DNA of 60,717 nucleotides, taken from contig NZ_QUDO01000024.1 of assembly GCF_003477525.1 (NCBI RefSeq), positions 1 to 60,717 of the forward strand. Reading direction: 5' to 3'. A model generated the notes under the pieces. It did no database searches. It saw only the letters and a program-made list of their open reading frames with translations, and was not told where the DNA came from. This stretch comes from Ruminococcus sp. AF41-9. Its GTDB lineage: Bacteria > Bacillota > Clostridia > Lachnospirales > Lachnospiraceae. Shown here one piece after another: positions 1 through 8,654 of this stretch. Position 1 is the first letter of the stretch. Every line of letters starts with the position of its first letter. The translations under genes were made by a program, and so were the position numbers.

Positions 1-98
1 GAAATATCCTCATCGAAAACCTGTCTGCGGTATTTAACTACAAGCACAAGATGATAGTGTAGTAAGAATACCGAATGTGCGTTACTATCCAAATCCAC
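1..98 (-). CDS. tnpA: IS200/IS605 transposase TnpA, 5' part, runs off the left edge
   Basis: The minus strand from a GTG at 98 reads as the N-terminus of an IS200-type Y1 HUH transposase: a start resembling MDLDSNAHSVFLL, then HYHLVLVVKYRRQVF, the usual first beta-strand and basic region. An AAAGGA ribosome site lies about nine bases upstream of the GTG. Only 32 codons are in the window, so the HUH and catalytic Tyr regions are not visible. TnpA cuts and joins single-stranded IS ends that fold into hairpins; such a hairpin lies just upstream at 187-207. Family call from sequence resemblance; fairly sure. Confidence 0.7.
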   Translation of the reverse strand, partial: MDLDSNAHSVFLLHYHLVLVVKYRRQVFDEDI

Positions 99-186
99 TG
101 TATTTCATCCTTTCTTTTACTATTCGACTGAATATATTATACCATCATTAGAGTGTAATATCAAGTGAGCAACAAACGCAATTCAT

Positions 187-207
187 CTCCCACCTTAGAG
201 GTGGGAG
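187..207. repeat. IS200/IS605-type end hairpin
   Basis: Perfect 9-bp stem (187-195 with 199-207) with a 3-base loop, about 90 bases upstream of the tnpA start. IS200/IS605 elements carry subterminal hairpins of this kind, recognised by TnpA as single-stranded DNA. It marks the probable end of the element that enters from the left edge. Confidence 0.55.
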
Positions 208-226
208 TCTTCTTGCTGGAAAAGGA

Positions 227-275
227 TAAAAAAACATCTGCAAGTGTACTGTTGTTATTCCACACTTGCAGATGT
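227..275 (-). terminator. Rho-independent terminator after the CPBP gene
   Basis: Perfect 14-bp stem (234-247 with 262-275), 14-base loop, followed on the minus strand by seven T. It lies 34 bases past the stop codon of the CPBP gene. Confidence 0.85.
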
Positions 276-308
276 CCCTGTCTTATCTGTTTTATCTTTC
301 TTCTATTT

Positions 309-1253
309 TTATATCACTCTCTTCTTTTTTCTGATACTGCACATTTTTTCAAAATGAGTAAAACAGAATACCACACTGATCAGCAGAATCAGATAGATCA
401 GGATCAGAATCTGTATCCCATATTTCATGGAAAACAAATCCAGTGCATATTCGGAAATAAGCAATGACCAGATATTTGCTCCCATGTGGAGCAGCATACT
501 GCTGTAAATATTTCCACTCATCTCCAGTATGCATGCAAATACAGTTCCCAAAATGCTCGCATAAATCCCCTGCACAACATTTCCATGATAAATTCCAAAG
601 ATCAGCCCTGAAATCACTGCTGCCACAGGCATCTTCATCCAGTCCCTCAGCCGCAGATAGATCAGCCATCGGAAGATCATTTCCTCTGCTGCCGGTGCTA
701 CAATACCCATCCAGAAAATCATCATGAACAGTGATTTTCCCTCCGTAATCCTGCTCATACTGTCCTGATAGGCACTGCTGCTGATCACTGACTGCAGCAT
801 TGCCATCAGGAAATTTCCATATTGTGCCAGTCCGGCTCCTGCCAGAAGCAAAAGAAGTATTTCCGGTAAGGAAAGCGGTACTTTTTTCTGTGCCGGGATC
901 AGACCGCCGACAATTCTTCTGACCTTATCCCTCCAGTAAAAATACAACGCCGGGATCATGGCCAGAATACCAGTTAAGCCTGTCAGAAAAATCGTATAAT
1001 TATAGTACGTCCCTGCTGAATCTGCTGTAGTTCTTGCAAATACTGCCAGTGCAGTCCCTGCAACAATCTGTGAAATCACAAAATGGATTCCTACCGGATA
1101 TCCTGCCCTCCAGATTTTAGAAACAATACTTTGTTTTCGCAGAGGGCTCAGGCGAAAAAATTTACAATTTCTTCCGCAGAATCCACAATCTTTAACGGCT
1201 CCGCCTGCTTCAATTCCTCTTCCGTTCCATAGCCAAAGGAAACCGCAATACAC
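309..1253 (-). CDS. CPBP family intramembrane metalloprotease (CAAX protease/bacteriocin-processing type)
   Basis: Polytopic membrane protein with the family signature: EEMIFRW (Glu-Glu and Arg of motif 1) near residue 191 and an H-containing motif 2 (IYHGNVVQG) some 30 residues later. These residues form the intramembrane metal site in the Rce1/CPBP family; members process prenylated proteins or peptides, or confer bacteriocin immunity. The substrate here is unknown. The open frame reaches back to 1253 but the first 34 codons overlap the HAD gene and look unlike a CPBP N-terminus. No ATG, GTG or TTG lies near the HAD stop; a CTG at 1151 overlaps that stop (CTGA). The true start is unresolved, and a small indel there cannot be excluded. 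Confidence 0.8.
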   Translation of the reverse strand: MYCGFLWLWNGRGIEAGGAVKDCGFCGRNCKFFRLSPLRKQSIVSKIWRAGYPVGIHFVISQIVAGTALAVFARTTADSAGTYYNYTIFLTGLTGILAMIPALYFYWRDKVRRIVGGLIPAQKKVPLSLPEILLLLLAGAGLAQYGNFLMAMLQSVISSSAYQDSMSRITEGKSLFMMIFWMGIVAPAAEEMIFRWLIYLRLRDWMKMPVAAVISGLIFGIYHGNVVQGIYASILGTVFACILEMSGNIYSSMLLHMGANIWSLLISEYALDLFSMKYGIQILILIYLILLISVVFCFTHFEKMCSIRKKKRVI

Positions 1254-1795
1254 TCCAGCCCTGCTTTACGCGCTCCGTATACATCATGCTCCTTATCACC
1301 AACCATGATCACCTGATCTCTGTGATCCTCCATATGCAGACGATGAAGAACATCTTCAATCACCTCTGTTTTATTCGTCTTCCTTCCATCCATTTCACTT
1401 CCACCAATTTCTGTGAAATACGAAGTAAGCCCAAAATAATCCAGAATCTGTCTTACATATACTTCCGGTTTGGAAGATGCCACTGCCAGAACATATCCTT
1501 TCTTTTTCAACTGCGCCAGCATATCCTCAATTCCCGGATATACAGCATTCTCAAAGATTCCCGTTACAGAATAACGCTCTCTGTAAATTTCCACTGCCCG
1601 CTTCGCAGTTTCTTCATCAATCTGCGCATATTTCATAAACATTTCCATAAGCGGCGGTCCCACAAAAACTTTCAGCTTCTCAAGATCCGGTTCCGGCTTA
1701 CCGATTCTCTCCAGAGCATACTGAACAGACTTTGTAATCCCCTCTCCGGATTCTGTTAATGTTCCATCTAAATCAAACAAAATTACTTTGTACAT
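1148..1795 (-). CDS. HAD-superfamily hydrolase (phosphoglycolate phosphatase-like, subfamily IA)
   Basis: Haloacid dehalogenase-type phosphatase of about 215 residues. Motif I FDLDGTLTES is at residues 5-14 (nucleophile and acid/base Asp), the helical cap follows, motif II Ser lies in the VASSKPE region, motif III Lys in RKTNK, and motif IV VGDKEHD near the C-terminus. Closest in appearance to Gph/pyrophosphatase-like enzymes; substrate cannot be told from sequence. The start at 1795 is chosen because AGGAGG lies 6 bases upstream; the frame extends 14 codons further without support. CPBP follows directly on the same strand. Confidence 0.85.
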   Translation of the reverse strand: MYKVILFDLDGTLTESGEGITKSVQYALERIGKPEPDLEKLKVFVGPPLMEMFMKYAQIDEETAKRAVEIYRERYSVTGIFENAVYPGIEDMLAQLKKKGYVLAVASSKPEVYVRQILDYFGLTSYFTEIGGSEMDGRKTNKTEVIEDVLHRLHMEDHRDQVIMVGDKEHDVYGARKAGLECIAVSFGYGTEEELKQAEPLKIVDSAEEIVNFFA

Positions 1796-1861
1796 AAATT
1801 CCTCCTGTTTCAGAAAATAATGTGATATCAGAGACAAAAATATTTGTCCTCAGTACGATAG

Positions 1862-1890
1862 ATTATAACATTATTTCCGTAAAGCGTCTA
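1862..1890 (-). promoter_or_regulatory. Probable sigma-A promoter of the HAD gene
   Basis: On the minus strand TAGACG, 17-bp spacer, TATAAT (-10 at 1862-1867), about 65 bases upstream of the HAD start. The -35 overlaps the last codons of the upstream secreted-protein gene, so HAD and CPBP may be expressed apart from the kinase pair. Confidence 0.45.
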
Positions 1891-3045
1891 TGAGGAAAAA
1901 ATCCAGGGATCCATCCTTATCAGCTTCCCACCCTGAGAGACAACCAGCAGCTCTACTTTATTTGCATCACCATCCACTGCTGCATCAGACACAATCCAAT
2001 CCTTTTCCCAATGCCAGGGACTCTCTGTTCCATTCATCCGAAAAGAAAGAACCTGAACAGAACCTTTGGATATTATCTGAATCTGCGGAATATGGGAATT
2101 GCCCGGATTCTGCGTACATTGAAATTCCACAGTTTCATCTTTTGCATGCATATATTTAACAGTATCCCCTTGATCATCCCCATTTTTCAAGTCCTTAGAA
2201 TTATCTGTATTTTTATTTTCTTTCCCTGTCTCATTTCTTCCATTTTGTTTTTTCTTATTTTTCTTTTTCGTTGCTTCAGGTGTTGGAGTTTGGGTTGGTT
2301 TTGGTGTTTCGGTTGCCTTTGGTATTTCAGTTACCCTCGATGTTTGCCCAGATACGGTGGAAGGTGTCATTGTTGATGTTGGCATCGGGCTTAATGTCGG
2401 TACAATTTCTCCTGATATTTTAGATACATCTTCATTCCCTGTCTGCGATACGGTTTGCCCATCGTTGTCATCCACCTGATATTGATCATCCCACGAAGAA
2501 TTATTGTTAATCCGGACATCATTGCTGCTTTGGGAATTATTATCCTGAACACTCTGGGCATCCTGGATATTATTCCGGGTATCATAGTTACTCTGGGCAT
2601 TATTATCGGGAACATTATTATTCCATTGAGAGTTGTCAGCCCATTGGCTGCTGTTATTCCCGTCAGCATAGTTCTGCTGCATATTACTACCATCCCACCA
2701 TTGTGTATTATCCTGTGCTCCATTTCCTGTATTAGTATTATATTGATATCCGCTGTCCTGTCCCTGATCGCCCTGTGCCGGAATTTCTGTCGTATTCTCA
2801 CCATTCTTCCAGGTATTCTCCCAGTTGCTGTTACTTTCCCAATTACTCTCCCAACTATTCTCCAAATTACTCTGATTCCACTGCTGTTGCTGTTCTTCCT
2901 GCCATTGCCAGTTACTACTTTCTCCATTCCTCACATCAATATCAAATCCCCCCATCTGCATGGCAGAAATAGTTGAAGCCAGATACAGGCATAGACACAG
3001 ACTCACTGATATAATAACGAAACGTCTGTTATGATTTTTCCTCAA
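1888..3045 (-). CDS. Secreted W/N/Q-rich protein, partner of the upstream kinase
   Basis: No family recognised. From a TTG at 3045 (AGGAG about ten bases upstream) it begins with a signal peptide or anchor (RFVIISVSLCLCLYLAS). Next come about 200 residues of low-complexity sequence in W, N, Q, S and D with recurring NW/SNWE units, a Pro/Thr linker (TPTLSP, ETPKPTQTPTPE), a Lys/Asn-rich stretch, and a compact C-terminal domain of about 90 residues (FQCTQNP to DPWIFSS). The linker suggests display outside the membrane. The start overlaps the kinase stop by 17 bases, so the two are translationally coupled. Probably an extracellular or cell-wall domain acting with the kinase; function unknown. 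Confidence 0.6.
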   Translation of the reverse strand: MRKNHNRRFVIISVSLCLCLYLASTISAMQMGGFDIDVRNGESSNWQWQEEQQQQWNQSNLENSWESNWESNSNWENTWKNGENTTEIPAQGDQGQDSGYQYNTNTGNGAQDNTQWWDGSNMQQNYADGNNSSQWADNSQWNNNVPDNNAQSNYDTRNNIQDAQSVQDNNSQSSNDVRINNNSSWDDQYQVDDNDGQTVSQTGNEDVSKISGEIVPTLSPMPTSTMTPSTVSGQTSRVTEIPKATETPKPTQTPTPEATKKKNKKKQNGRNETGKENKNTDNSKDLKNGDDQGDTVKYMHAKDETVEFQCTQNPGNSHIPQIQIISKGSVQVLSFRMNGTESPWHWEKDWIVSDAAVDGDANKVELLVVSQGGKLIRMDPWIFSS

Positions 3046-4300
3046 TCTTCCCCATCTCCTTTTCCCACAATTCCAGATTTCTGCTGACTGTATCATCTAA
3101 CACAGATTCTTTCAACTTATACTCTCTCCATAACGTCCGGCTGGCTTCCTGCTCCCCAACACGAATCAGAAACATTCCGTATTCCCCATATCCTTCTCTG
3201 TAAGTTTCCTCATAAAGAAGCATCTGTTCATAATAAAATCCAGCATTTTCATAATTCTCCTGATATTCACTGTTTACCGCCAGAAGCTGCAAAATTTTTC
3301 GTCTTTCTTCCTTTTTCCCACACTCCTTCTGTAATTCCCGCAGGCGGATATCTGCCTGTTCACAAATTTTTTCCTGATCCGTTTCACTGCCATTTTGAAA
3401 TTCTTCCTGATAATAAAGATCTGTAACAGCAGTCAATTCTTCCTGAAAATTAAACGTTTTGAAACCGGATACCAGAGAACTAAACAGGAGAAAAATAGCT
3501 ATTGCCGAAAAAACAATACTGCTTCCTGACAAAACCAGCATATTCTTAATCTTACTCTGCCCCTGTCTCTTCTGTATTCTGCATAACTTCTTCTGTACAA
3601 TCTGCATATTCTGATAACGCATTTCCGGTTTCTTCATACAACACCCGAAAATAAGCCAGAACAATGACACATTCCGTATAAATAACGGAAAATCTGCTTT
3701 TTTACACAAAACGGCTAATGTTTTTCCAAACGTATAAATATCCGTCGCTGCATTTATCTTACCTTCATACTGTTCCGGTGCAGCAAAACCGGCTGTGCCC
3801 ATGCACATCCTCTGCTCATATCTATATCCATTCACTGCACCACCCAGATCAATCAGATATAATCTGCCGTTTTCACCCAGCATCAAATTATCAGGTTTCA
3901 GATCCCCATAATAAACCGGTGGTCTGTGGCCATGCAAATATACAAACACCTCCGCAATTTCCATTCCAAACCTGATTATTTCATTTACAGAAAAGCACTT
4001 TCCCTCTCTTAGATACTCCCCCAAAGATTTACCCCTGATATATTCCATAACAAGATAACAACTCCTGCCATTTTCTATATAATCTACCATCTTTGGAACA
4101 GATGGATGCGAAAGTTTCAGAAGCATCTGCGCTTCACTTTTTCCGGAAATGGCACTTCTTTCACTGCCCACAGAACCCCCAGTTCCAGATCCCTTGCAAG
4201 GTAGACTTTTCCTCCACCGCCTTTTCCCACAGGCTCCAGAATACAGTAACGCCCTTTTAATACAGTTCCAGATAAATTCACCGGCGCACCTCCTATTCAA
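3029..4300 (-). CDS. Membrane Ser/Thr protein kinase (Hanks type), main fragment after a frameshift
   Basis: Holds most of a Hanks-type kinase: [15 protein letters not shown] (C-helix), hinge VMEYIRG, catalytic loop GDLKPDN, a DLG in place of DFG, and the APEQY activation/P+1 segment. The kinase domain is followed by a transmembrane segment ([16 protein letters not shown]) and an extracytoplasmic helical region of about 150 residues that resembles TPR repeats. The first ~50 residues of this frame are spurious: the true N-lobe, with glycine loop and VAIK-type lysine, is in another frame (4117-4281). Joining needs a -1 shift in the five-A run at 4138-4142. PASTA repeats are absent, so this is not PrkC-like outside the membrane. 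Confidence 0.8.
   Translation of the reverse strand: MNRRCAGEFIWNCIKRALLYSGACGKRRWRKSLPCKGSGTGGSVGSERSAISGKSEAQMLLKLSHPSVPKMVDYIENGRSCYLVMEYIRGKSLGEYLREGKCFSVNEIIRFGMEIAEVFVYLHGHRPPVYYGDLKPDNLMLGENGRLYLIDLGGAVNGYRYEQRMCMGTAGFAAPEQYEGKINAATDIYTFGKTLAVLCKKADFPLFIRNVSLFWLIFGCCMKKPEMRYQNMQIVQKKLCRIQKRQGQSKIKNMLVLSGSSIVFSAIAIFLLFSSLVSGFKTFNFQEELTAVTDLYYQEEFQNGSETDQEKICEQADIRLRELQKECGKKEERRKILQLLAVNSEYQENYENAGFYYEQMLLYEETYREGYGEYGMFLIRVGEQEASRTLWREYKLKESVLDDTVSRNLELWEKEMGKIEEKS
4117..4281 (-). CDS. Ser/Thr kinase N-lobe fragment (5' part of the same gene)
   Basis: From a GTG at 4281, with AGGAGG seven bases upstream, 54 residues read as a kinase N-lobe: [20 protein letters not shown] (glycine-rich loop) and WAVKEVPF (ATP-binding Lys at residue 41). 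The frame then stops at 4117. One extra A in the A5 run at 4138-4142 would make it continue directly into [12 protein letters not shown] of the downstream frame. This is the true translation start of the kinase. Confidence 0.75.
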   Translation of the reverse strand: MNLSGTVLKGRYCILEPVGKGGGGKVYLARDLELGVLWAVKEVPFPEKVKRRCF

Positions 4301-4388
4301 TTTTTAATTTATAAATGGAAAATATGATGAAGAATTTCATCACTCATAGATTAGACAATTACAGAATAGCACATTTCGTTCTTTTTGA

Positions 4389-4424
4389 AAAGCCCCATTT
4401 ACAAATATATGCAAACGGGGCTTA
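4389..4424 (-). terminator. Rho-independent terminator of argS
   Basis: 11-bp stem with one G-T pair (4390-4400 with 4413-4423) and a TTTTC tail on the minus strand, 25 bases past the argS stop. Confidence 0.8.
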
Positions 4425-4448
4425 CTTGATTTGGTTAATTCATCATTC

Positions 4449-6215
4449 TTACATTCTATCCGGTGCAGAGAATCCAAGAAGATCGATGCATGTCTCCAGA
4501 ACCTTCTTTGTAAGTTTCAGTAACTGAATGAAGGAAGCCTTCTGTGCTTCATTCTCTTCGCTCAGAATCTTAGTCTCATGATAGAAACTGTTAAATGCAT
4601 TGGACACTTCATAAATATATGCACAGATCTTATGAGGTGCTTTTTCCTCAAACGCATTCTCAACAGTTGCACCAAATCCGGTAAGCTGAAGCATCAGATT
4701 CTTCTGGCTGTCATTTACAGGATCAAGGATTGCACCTGCCTCTAAATCTCCGCCCTCTTCTGCAAAACGATTCAGGATAGATTTAATACGAACGATTGTA
4801 TAAAGGATATACGGACCTGTATTTCCCTCAAAAGAAGTAAATCTGTCAATATCAAAAATATAATCCTTCGTAGCCTGATTGGAAAGGTCACCATATTTAA
4901 TTGCAGAAAGTCCGACAATCTCAGCAGTCTCCTGTGCATCTTTATCTCTCACACTGCGGTTCTCAACGATCTTTGTAAACATTTCCTCGTTGATATCCTT
5001 GATCAGAGTTTCCAGACGCATAACGCCGCCCTCTCTTGTCTTGAACGGTTTACCGTCCTTTCCGTTCATAGTTCCGAATCCAAGGAAAGAAAGTCTGGTA
5101 TCATCTTTTACAAGACCAGCCTTTCTTGCACAGCGGAATACCTGAATAAAATGAAGCTCCTGACGCTTGTCAACAACGTACAGAATCTCATCCGGGTTAA
5201 ATAATTTCATACGTTCCACAATGGTAGCAAGGTCCGTTGTTGTATAAAGAGAAGCACCGTCAGATTTCAGAAGCATACAAGGAGGAATTTCCTTTGTATC
5301 ACTCTCTTCCTTTACATCCACAACCAGCGCACCCTGATCCACATAAGCCAGACCTTTTTCCTTCATATCCTCTACCATATCCGGGATATAAGGCTGCGCA
5401 TCAGACTCTTTCTTCCACAGATCAAAAGAAACATTCAGTTTGTCATAATTACGCTTCAGGTCTGTTACTGACACATTCATAATATGATTCCAGAGAGCCA
5501 TATATCCCGGCTTGCCCTGCTGCAGAAGATGAGTCGCCTCCAGAGCCTCATTTCTGTATTCCTCATCCACTTTAGACTTACCACTTGCACAAGGATAAAT
5601 CTCCTCAAGCTCACTGATCGTAAACGGAGCTTCCTCCGGATACTCTCCTGTATAAGAATCATCAAAATAAACCAGCTCCGGTTTTCTGTGTTTGAGTTCT
5701 GTGATGATCAGCCCCATCTGCAGACCCCAGTCTCCAAGATGCACATCACCAATCACCTTATGACCTACAAAACGGCCAATTCTCTTAATACTCTCTCCAA
5801 TGATCGCAGAACGAAGATGTCCTACATGAAGCGGTTTCGCAACATTCGGTCCGCCGTAATCAATGATAATTGTCTTCGGTTCTTTTGCAGCAGATACGGA
5901 AAGCTTCTCATCCTCTGCCATCTCCTTCAGATAATCGGCCAGAAATTCACCGTTCACCTTCAGATTGATAAAACCAGGCTTTACAACCTCAGCCATGGAA
6001 AATACCTTACTGTCCTTTAAGTAAGCTACTACATCATCTGCGATCATAAACGGTGCTTTCTTATACGCCTTCGCCCCTGCCATAGCTCCATTACACTGGA
6101 ACTCACAAAGATCCGGTCTGTTGGATACTGTCACCTTTCCATATGAAGGATCATATCCCGCTTTTTCAAATGCTGCGGAAAGCTCTTCCGCCATCTGTTC
6201 CATCAATTTCTTCAT
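4449..6215 (-). CDS. argS: Arginine--tRNA ligase
   Basis: Class I aminoacyl-tRNA synthetase that charges tRNA-Arg. 588 residues, full length. N-terminal ArgS additional domain (about 1-110), then Rossmann fold with the HIGH-type signature NVAKPLHVGHLRSA (HVGH at 130-133), a degenerate KMSK region (KPFKTREGG), the GNTGPYILY segment typical of ArgS, and a C-terminal DALR anticodon-binding helical domain ending LLGFSAPDRM. It follows degV by 127 bases on the same strand and is followed by a good terminator. No T-box was seen upstream. Confidence 0.96.
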   Translation of the reverse strand: MKKLMEQMAEELSAAFEKAGYDPSYGKVTVSNRPDLCEFQCNGAMAGAKAYKKAPFMIADDVVAYLKDSKVFSMAEVVKPGFINLKVNGEFLADYLKEMAEDEKLSVSAAKEPKTIIIDYGGPNVAKPLHVGHLRSAIIGESIKRIGRFVGHKVIGDVHLGDWGLQMGLIITELKHRKPELVYFDDSYTGEYPEEAPFTISELEEIYPCASGKSKVDEEYRNEALEATHLLQQGKPGYMALWNHIMNVSVTDLKRNYDKLNVSFDLWKKESDAQPYIPDMVEDMKEKGLAYVDQGALVVDVKEESDTKEIPPCMLLKSDGASLYTTTDLATIVERMKLFNPDEILYVVDKRQELHFIQVFRCARKAGLVKDDTRLSFLGFGTMNGKDGKPFKTREGGVMRLETLIKDINEEMFTKIVENRSVRDKDAQETAEIVGLSAIKYGDLSNQATKDYIFDIDRFTSFEGNTGPYILYTIVRIKSILNRFAEEGGDLEAGAILDPVNDSQKNLMLQLTGFGATVENAFEEKAPHKICAYIYEVSNAFNSFYHETKILSEENEAQKASFIQLLKLTKKVLETCIDLLGFSAPDRM

Positions 6216-6288
6216 TCTTTCCTAACTCCTCAAATTGCTCGTTATAGTCAGACGGATAAATCCCGCCCTGTTACCTTATCTGTTCAGC

Positions 6289-7161
6289 TCAGTCCACTAC
6301 CACTTTTCTTGAACATGCAACTGCAATCGCACCATGTCCGATATGGCATGCAACACTTAATGATAACGGATTCTGTACAATCTCAATTCCAGGGAATGCC
6401 TCCGCAATCTCCTTCTTAAATTCCAGAGCTTCCTCCTCATTTCCTGTATATGCAGACTGCAGACACATCTCACCACGTTTCACATATTCTGCAAAACGGT
6501 TCTCCCAATCATTCTGCATCGCTTTCAGCATAACACGCTTTGCCTGCTTCTTACCTCTTGTCTTGGAATATGCATCCAGCTTCTCACCCTGAATCTGAAG
6601 AACAGGTTTCAGGTTCAAAACTGTTCCGATTGCCGCAGCCGCAGGAGTAATTCTGCCACCCTTCTTAAGATACTTTAATGTCTCCAGAGTAATATAAATA
6701 CTGGAATCCATCTTCTGTTCTTCCAGCACCTGCTTAATCTGTTCTGCACTTCTTCCTGCATCTCTCAGTGTCAGCGCATCCAGCACAGACTGCCTCTGTG
6801 TAACAGAAATTCTCTGATTATCCACTACATGCACTCTGCCATCATATTCCTGAGCCAGACCCATCGCTGTATCACAGGATGCACTCAGTCCGCTTGACAT
6901 CGGAATGTGTACCACCTCATCATACTCCTCCAGAAGTGTATTCCAGAGTCCGCATACATCTGCCGGTCCCGGCTGGGAAGTAGAAATCGTCTCATCATTT
7001 TTAAGTCTCTCATAAAACTCTTCCTGTGAAAGAGTAATTCCCTCAAGATAAAGCTTCTCATTAATATAAAAAGGCATTGGAATCACGCTGACTCCAAGAT
7101 CTCTTGCCAGGTCCTGTGTTATGCCGCTGTTACTGTCTGTCACAATGGCAATTTTTCCCAT
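6289..7161 (-). CDS. DegV family fatty-acid-binding protein
   Basis: 290-residue DegV protein: IVTDSNSGI at the N-terminus, TSQPGP and PMSSGLSAS loops that bind the acyl carboxylate, and a C-terminal domain with HIGHGAIAV. DegV/FakB proteins hold fatty acids for FakA kinase or for transport; no fakA is nearby, so the partner is unknown. The ATG at 7161 is preferred over 7167 because AAGGAG lies eight bases from it and only two or three from the earlier ATG. First gene of the degV-argS unit. Confidence 0.92.
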   Translation of the reverse strand: MGKIAIVTDSNSGITQDLARDLGVSVIPMPFYINEKLYLEGITLSQEEFYERLKNDETISTSQPGPADVCGLWNTLLEEYDEVVHIPMSSGLSASCDTAMGLAQEYDGRVHVVDNQRISVTQRQSVLDALTLRDAGRSAEQIKQVLEEQKMDSSIYITLETLKYLKKGGRITPAAAAIGTVLNLKPVLQIQGEKLDAYSKTRGKKQAKRVMLKAMQNDWENRFAEYVKRGEMCLQSAYTGNEEEALEFKKEIAEAFPGIEIVQNPLSLSVACHIGHGAIAVACSRKVVVD

Positions 7162-7320
7162 ATTCATTTCTCCTTTTCCTGTGGTTTCCTGATAACTTCT
7201 ATCCTGAAAAACATAAATATTTTCAAGATAGCACTAAGCATTACTCACACATCCATTTATTTTTATGTATCACAAAATACTTTGTAGATTTTTTCTTACA
7301 CAAAAATACATGCTTTATTT

Positions 7321-7349
7321 AGTGTAGCATATTTTTTCTTCTATCTCAA
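7321..7349 (-). promoter_or_regulatory. Sigma-A promoter of degV-argS
   Basis: On the minus strand TTGAGA (7344-7349), 17-bp spacer, TACACT (7321-7326), about 150 bases upstream of the degV start. The rest of the 7168-7496 gap holds AT-rich sequence and, at 7464-7492, a 10-bp inverted repeat after the DUF3878 gene without a clear T tract. Confidence 0.5.
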
Positions 7350-7496
7350 TCCAGAATCTAAATTTTTCCGTTCTTTTTCTACTCATTAACCACTATTTTC
7401 TATTCACGCATCCAAGATTGCCTGCAGCAATCTGATCGGAATCATCCGTTTCCTCCACTGTCAGCTCAGAAAAAATATTTTATTTTCTGAGCGTCC

Positions 7497-8495
7497 CTAC
7501 TGAACTTTCTCCACTACATTTCTCTGCCATAAAAACCCTTTCTTCACAGTCACCACAAAAACCTGAAATGACACCGAATCACAATCATACACAAACGGCT
7601 CCTCCCTGTAAACCACCGAATACTCCCCCCGCCTTTCAACACCTTCCCTCTCCCGCCTCACATCCTCAGCCTTCTCCATCAATCCCTGCAGAAACCGATT
7701 CTTCTCCTCCCCAAAATCTCTCTCCGGATACACCCCCGCCGCCTTCCTCACTCTCTCCGGATACACCCCCGCCGCCTTCCTCACTCTCTCCGCAAGAACC
7801 CGCGCAATCCCCACATGCCTGCTCATCCGCAGCATCCTCGCAATTCTCTTCGCCATCCTCACACTCCGGCTCTGTCCATACTCTTCAACTGCCTTCAAAA
7901 AAACCTCATCCCCAGTTTCCTCAGCAATCTCCTTGATTACTTCCAGCGCCTCCTCCGACACCTCCCACGGATTATCCACCGGAACAATATACTTCTCCGG
8001 CACCGACGCATAAAACAGATAATTCAACGGCGGAAAATCCCGCAGTGCAGCCAGCTTCCTCTCCTCCTGATTGCAAAACTCCTCCCCAAGATAATCATAC
8101 TTATCCCGCAAAATCGCAATCTGATACTCCAGCACCCTCAGATTCTCATGCCCCTTCACCCAGAAATGCCCGACACTCCCATAATCATAAAGCTGACACT
8201 CAAACAAAACATCCTCAAAAAACACCGTAAACAATGACTCCCCCTGATGCACCACCAGTACATAATCCTTCCCCTGCCGTTCCAGAGATGCCTCCAGTTC
8301 CCCCTCATATCCCTTCCTGTAATTTCCGGTCATTCTCGCATTTTTCAACACCAGAAAACTCTCTACACAGTCATTCATCAGATAGATCAGCCGCAGACAC
8401 CCATCTGCCGTACTCCCTGTAAAACCATCCTCGATCCCCACAAATTCACACTGCTCCTGCTCCAGAAGCTGATTCAGCTTTTCCAAATTCTTCAT
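7497..8495 (-). CDS. DUF3878-like protein
   Basis: 332-residue soluble protein that resembles the DUF3878 family of Lachnospiraceae; no function is known. The N-terminal half is mixed alpha/beta with many aromatic residues; the C-terminal half (from about 180) is Glu/Arg-rich and helical. Residues around 245-270 hold an exact tandem duplication of eleven residues (ERVRKAAGVYP twice), produced by a 33-bp direct repeat at 7720-7785. No signal peptide or membrane segment. Codon use here is richer in G+C in this strand's third positions than its neighbours. Confidence 0.7.
   Translation of the reverse strand: MKNLEKLNQLLEQEQCEFVGIEDGFTGSTADGCLRLIYLMNDCVESFLVLKNARMTGNYRKGYEGELEASLERQGKDYVLVVHQGESLFTVFFEDVLFECQLYDYGSVGHFWVKGHENLRVLEYQIAILRDKYDYLGEEFCNQEERKLAALRDFPPLNYLFYASVPEKYIVPVDNPWEVSEEALEVIKEIAEETGDEVFLKAVEEYGQSRSVRMAKRIARMLRMSRHVGIARVLAERVRKAAGVYPERVRKAAGVYPERDFGEEKNRFLQGLMEKAEDVRREREGVERRGEYSVVYREEPFVYDCDSVSFQVFVVTVKKGFLWQRNVVEKVQ
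7720..7785. repeat. Tandem duplication, 2 x 33 bp
   Basis: Two identical 33-base copies (7720-7752 and 7753-7785) inside the DUF3878-like gene; in frame, adding eleven residues. Looks recent because the copies are identical. Confidence 0.85.
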
Positions 8496-8549
8496 TTATG
8501 ACGCCCCTTCACTTACATCCTCACTTCTATCATTTCATTCACATCTCTT

Positions 8550-8654
8550 TTATTCTTTTATATTTATAGCATCCTCAATCCAGCTCCCCAAAAACCACAA
8601 TCCCGCAATTTCCGCCAACATAAAGATACTCCCTGCCAGACCACTGATTTTCAC
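8550..8654 (-). CDS. Possible small membrane protein (34 aa)
   Basis: In the gap 8496-8836 the minus strand holds a GTG-started frame of 34 residues with one hydrophobic segment (ISGLAGSIFMLAEIAGLWFL) and an acidic tail; GGAG precedes the GTG closely. It could be a small membrane protein or the remnant of a larger gene. Nothing else was recognised in this gap. Weak support. Confidence 0.25.
   Translation of the reverse strand: MKISGLAGSIFMLAEIAGLWFLGSWIEDAINIKE

Noticed and set aside
2391..2976. Frames of 170-180 codons in both strands over the secreted protein
   Set aside because: Products of the repeated Asn/Trp codons read in other frames (Ile/Met/Arg-rich).
4138..4142. Programmed -1 frameshift in the kinase
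   Set aside because: No proper X-XXY-YYZ slippery heptamer or downstream pseudoknot was recognised, and seven other genes have similar one-base defects; error preferred.
7568..8237. Plus-strand frames rich in Pro and Ser
   Set aside because: Mirror of the GC-biased codons of the DUF3878-like gene; composition is typical of an antisense frame.
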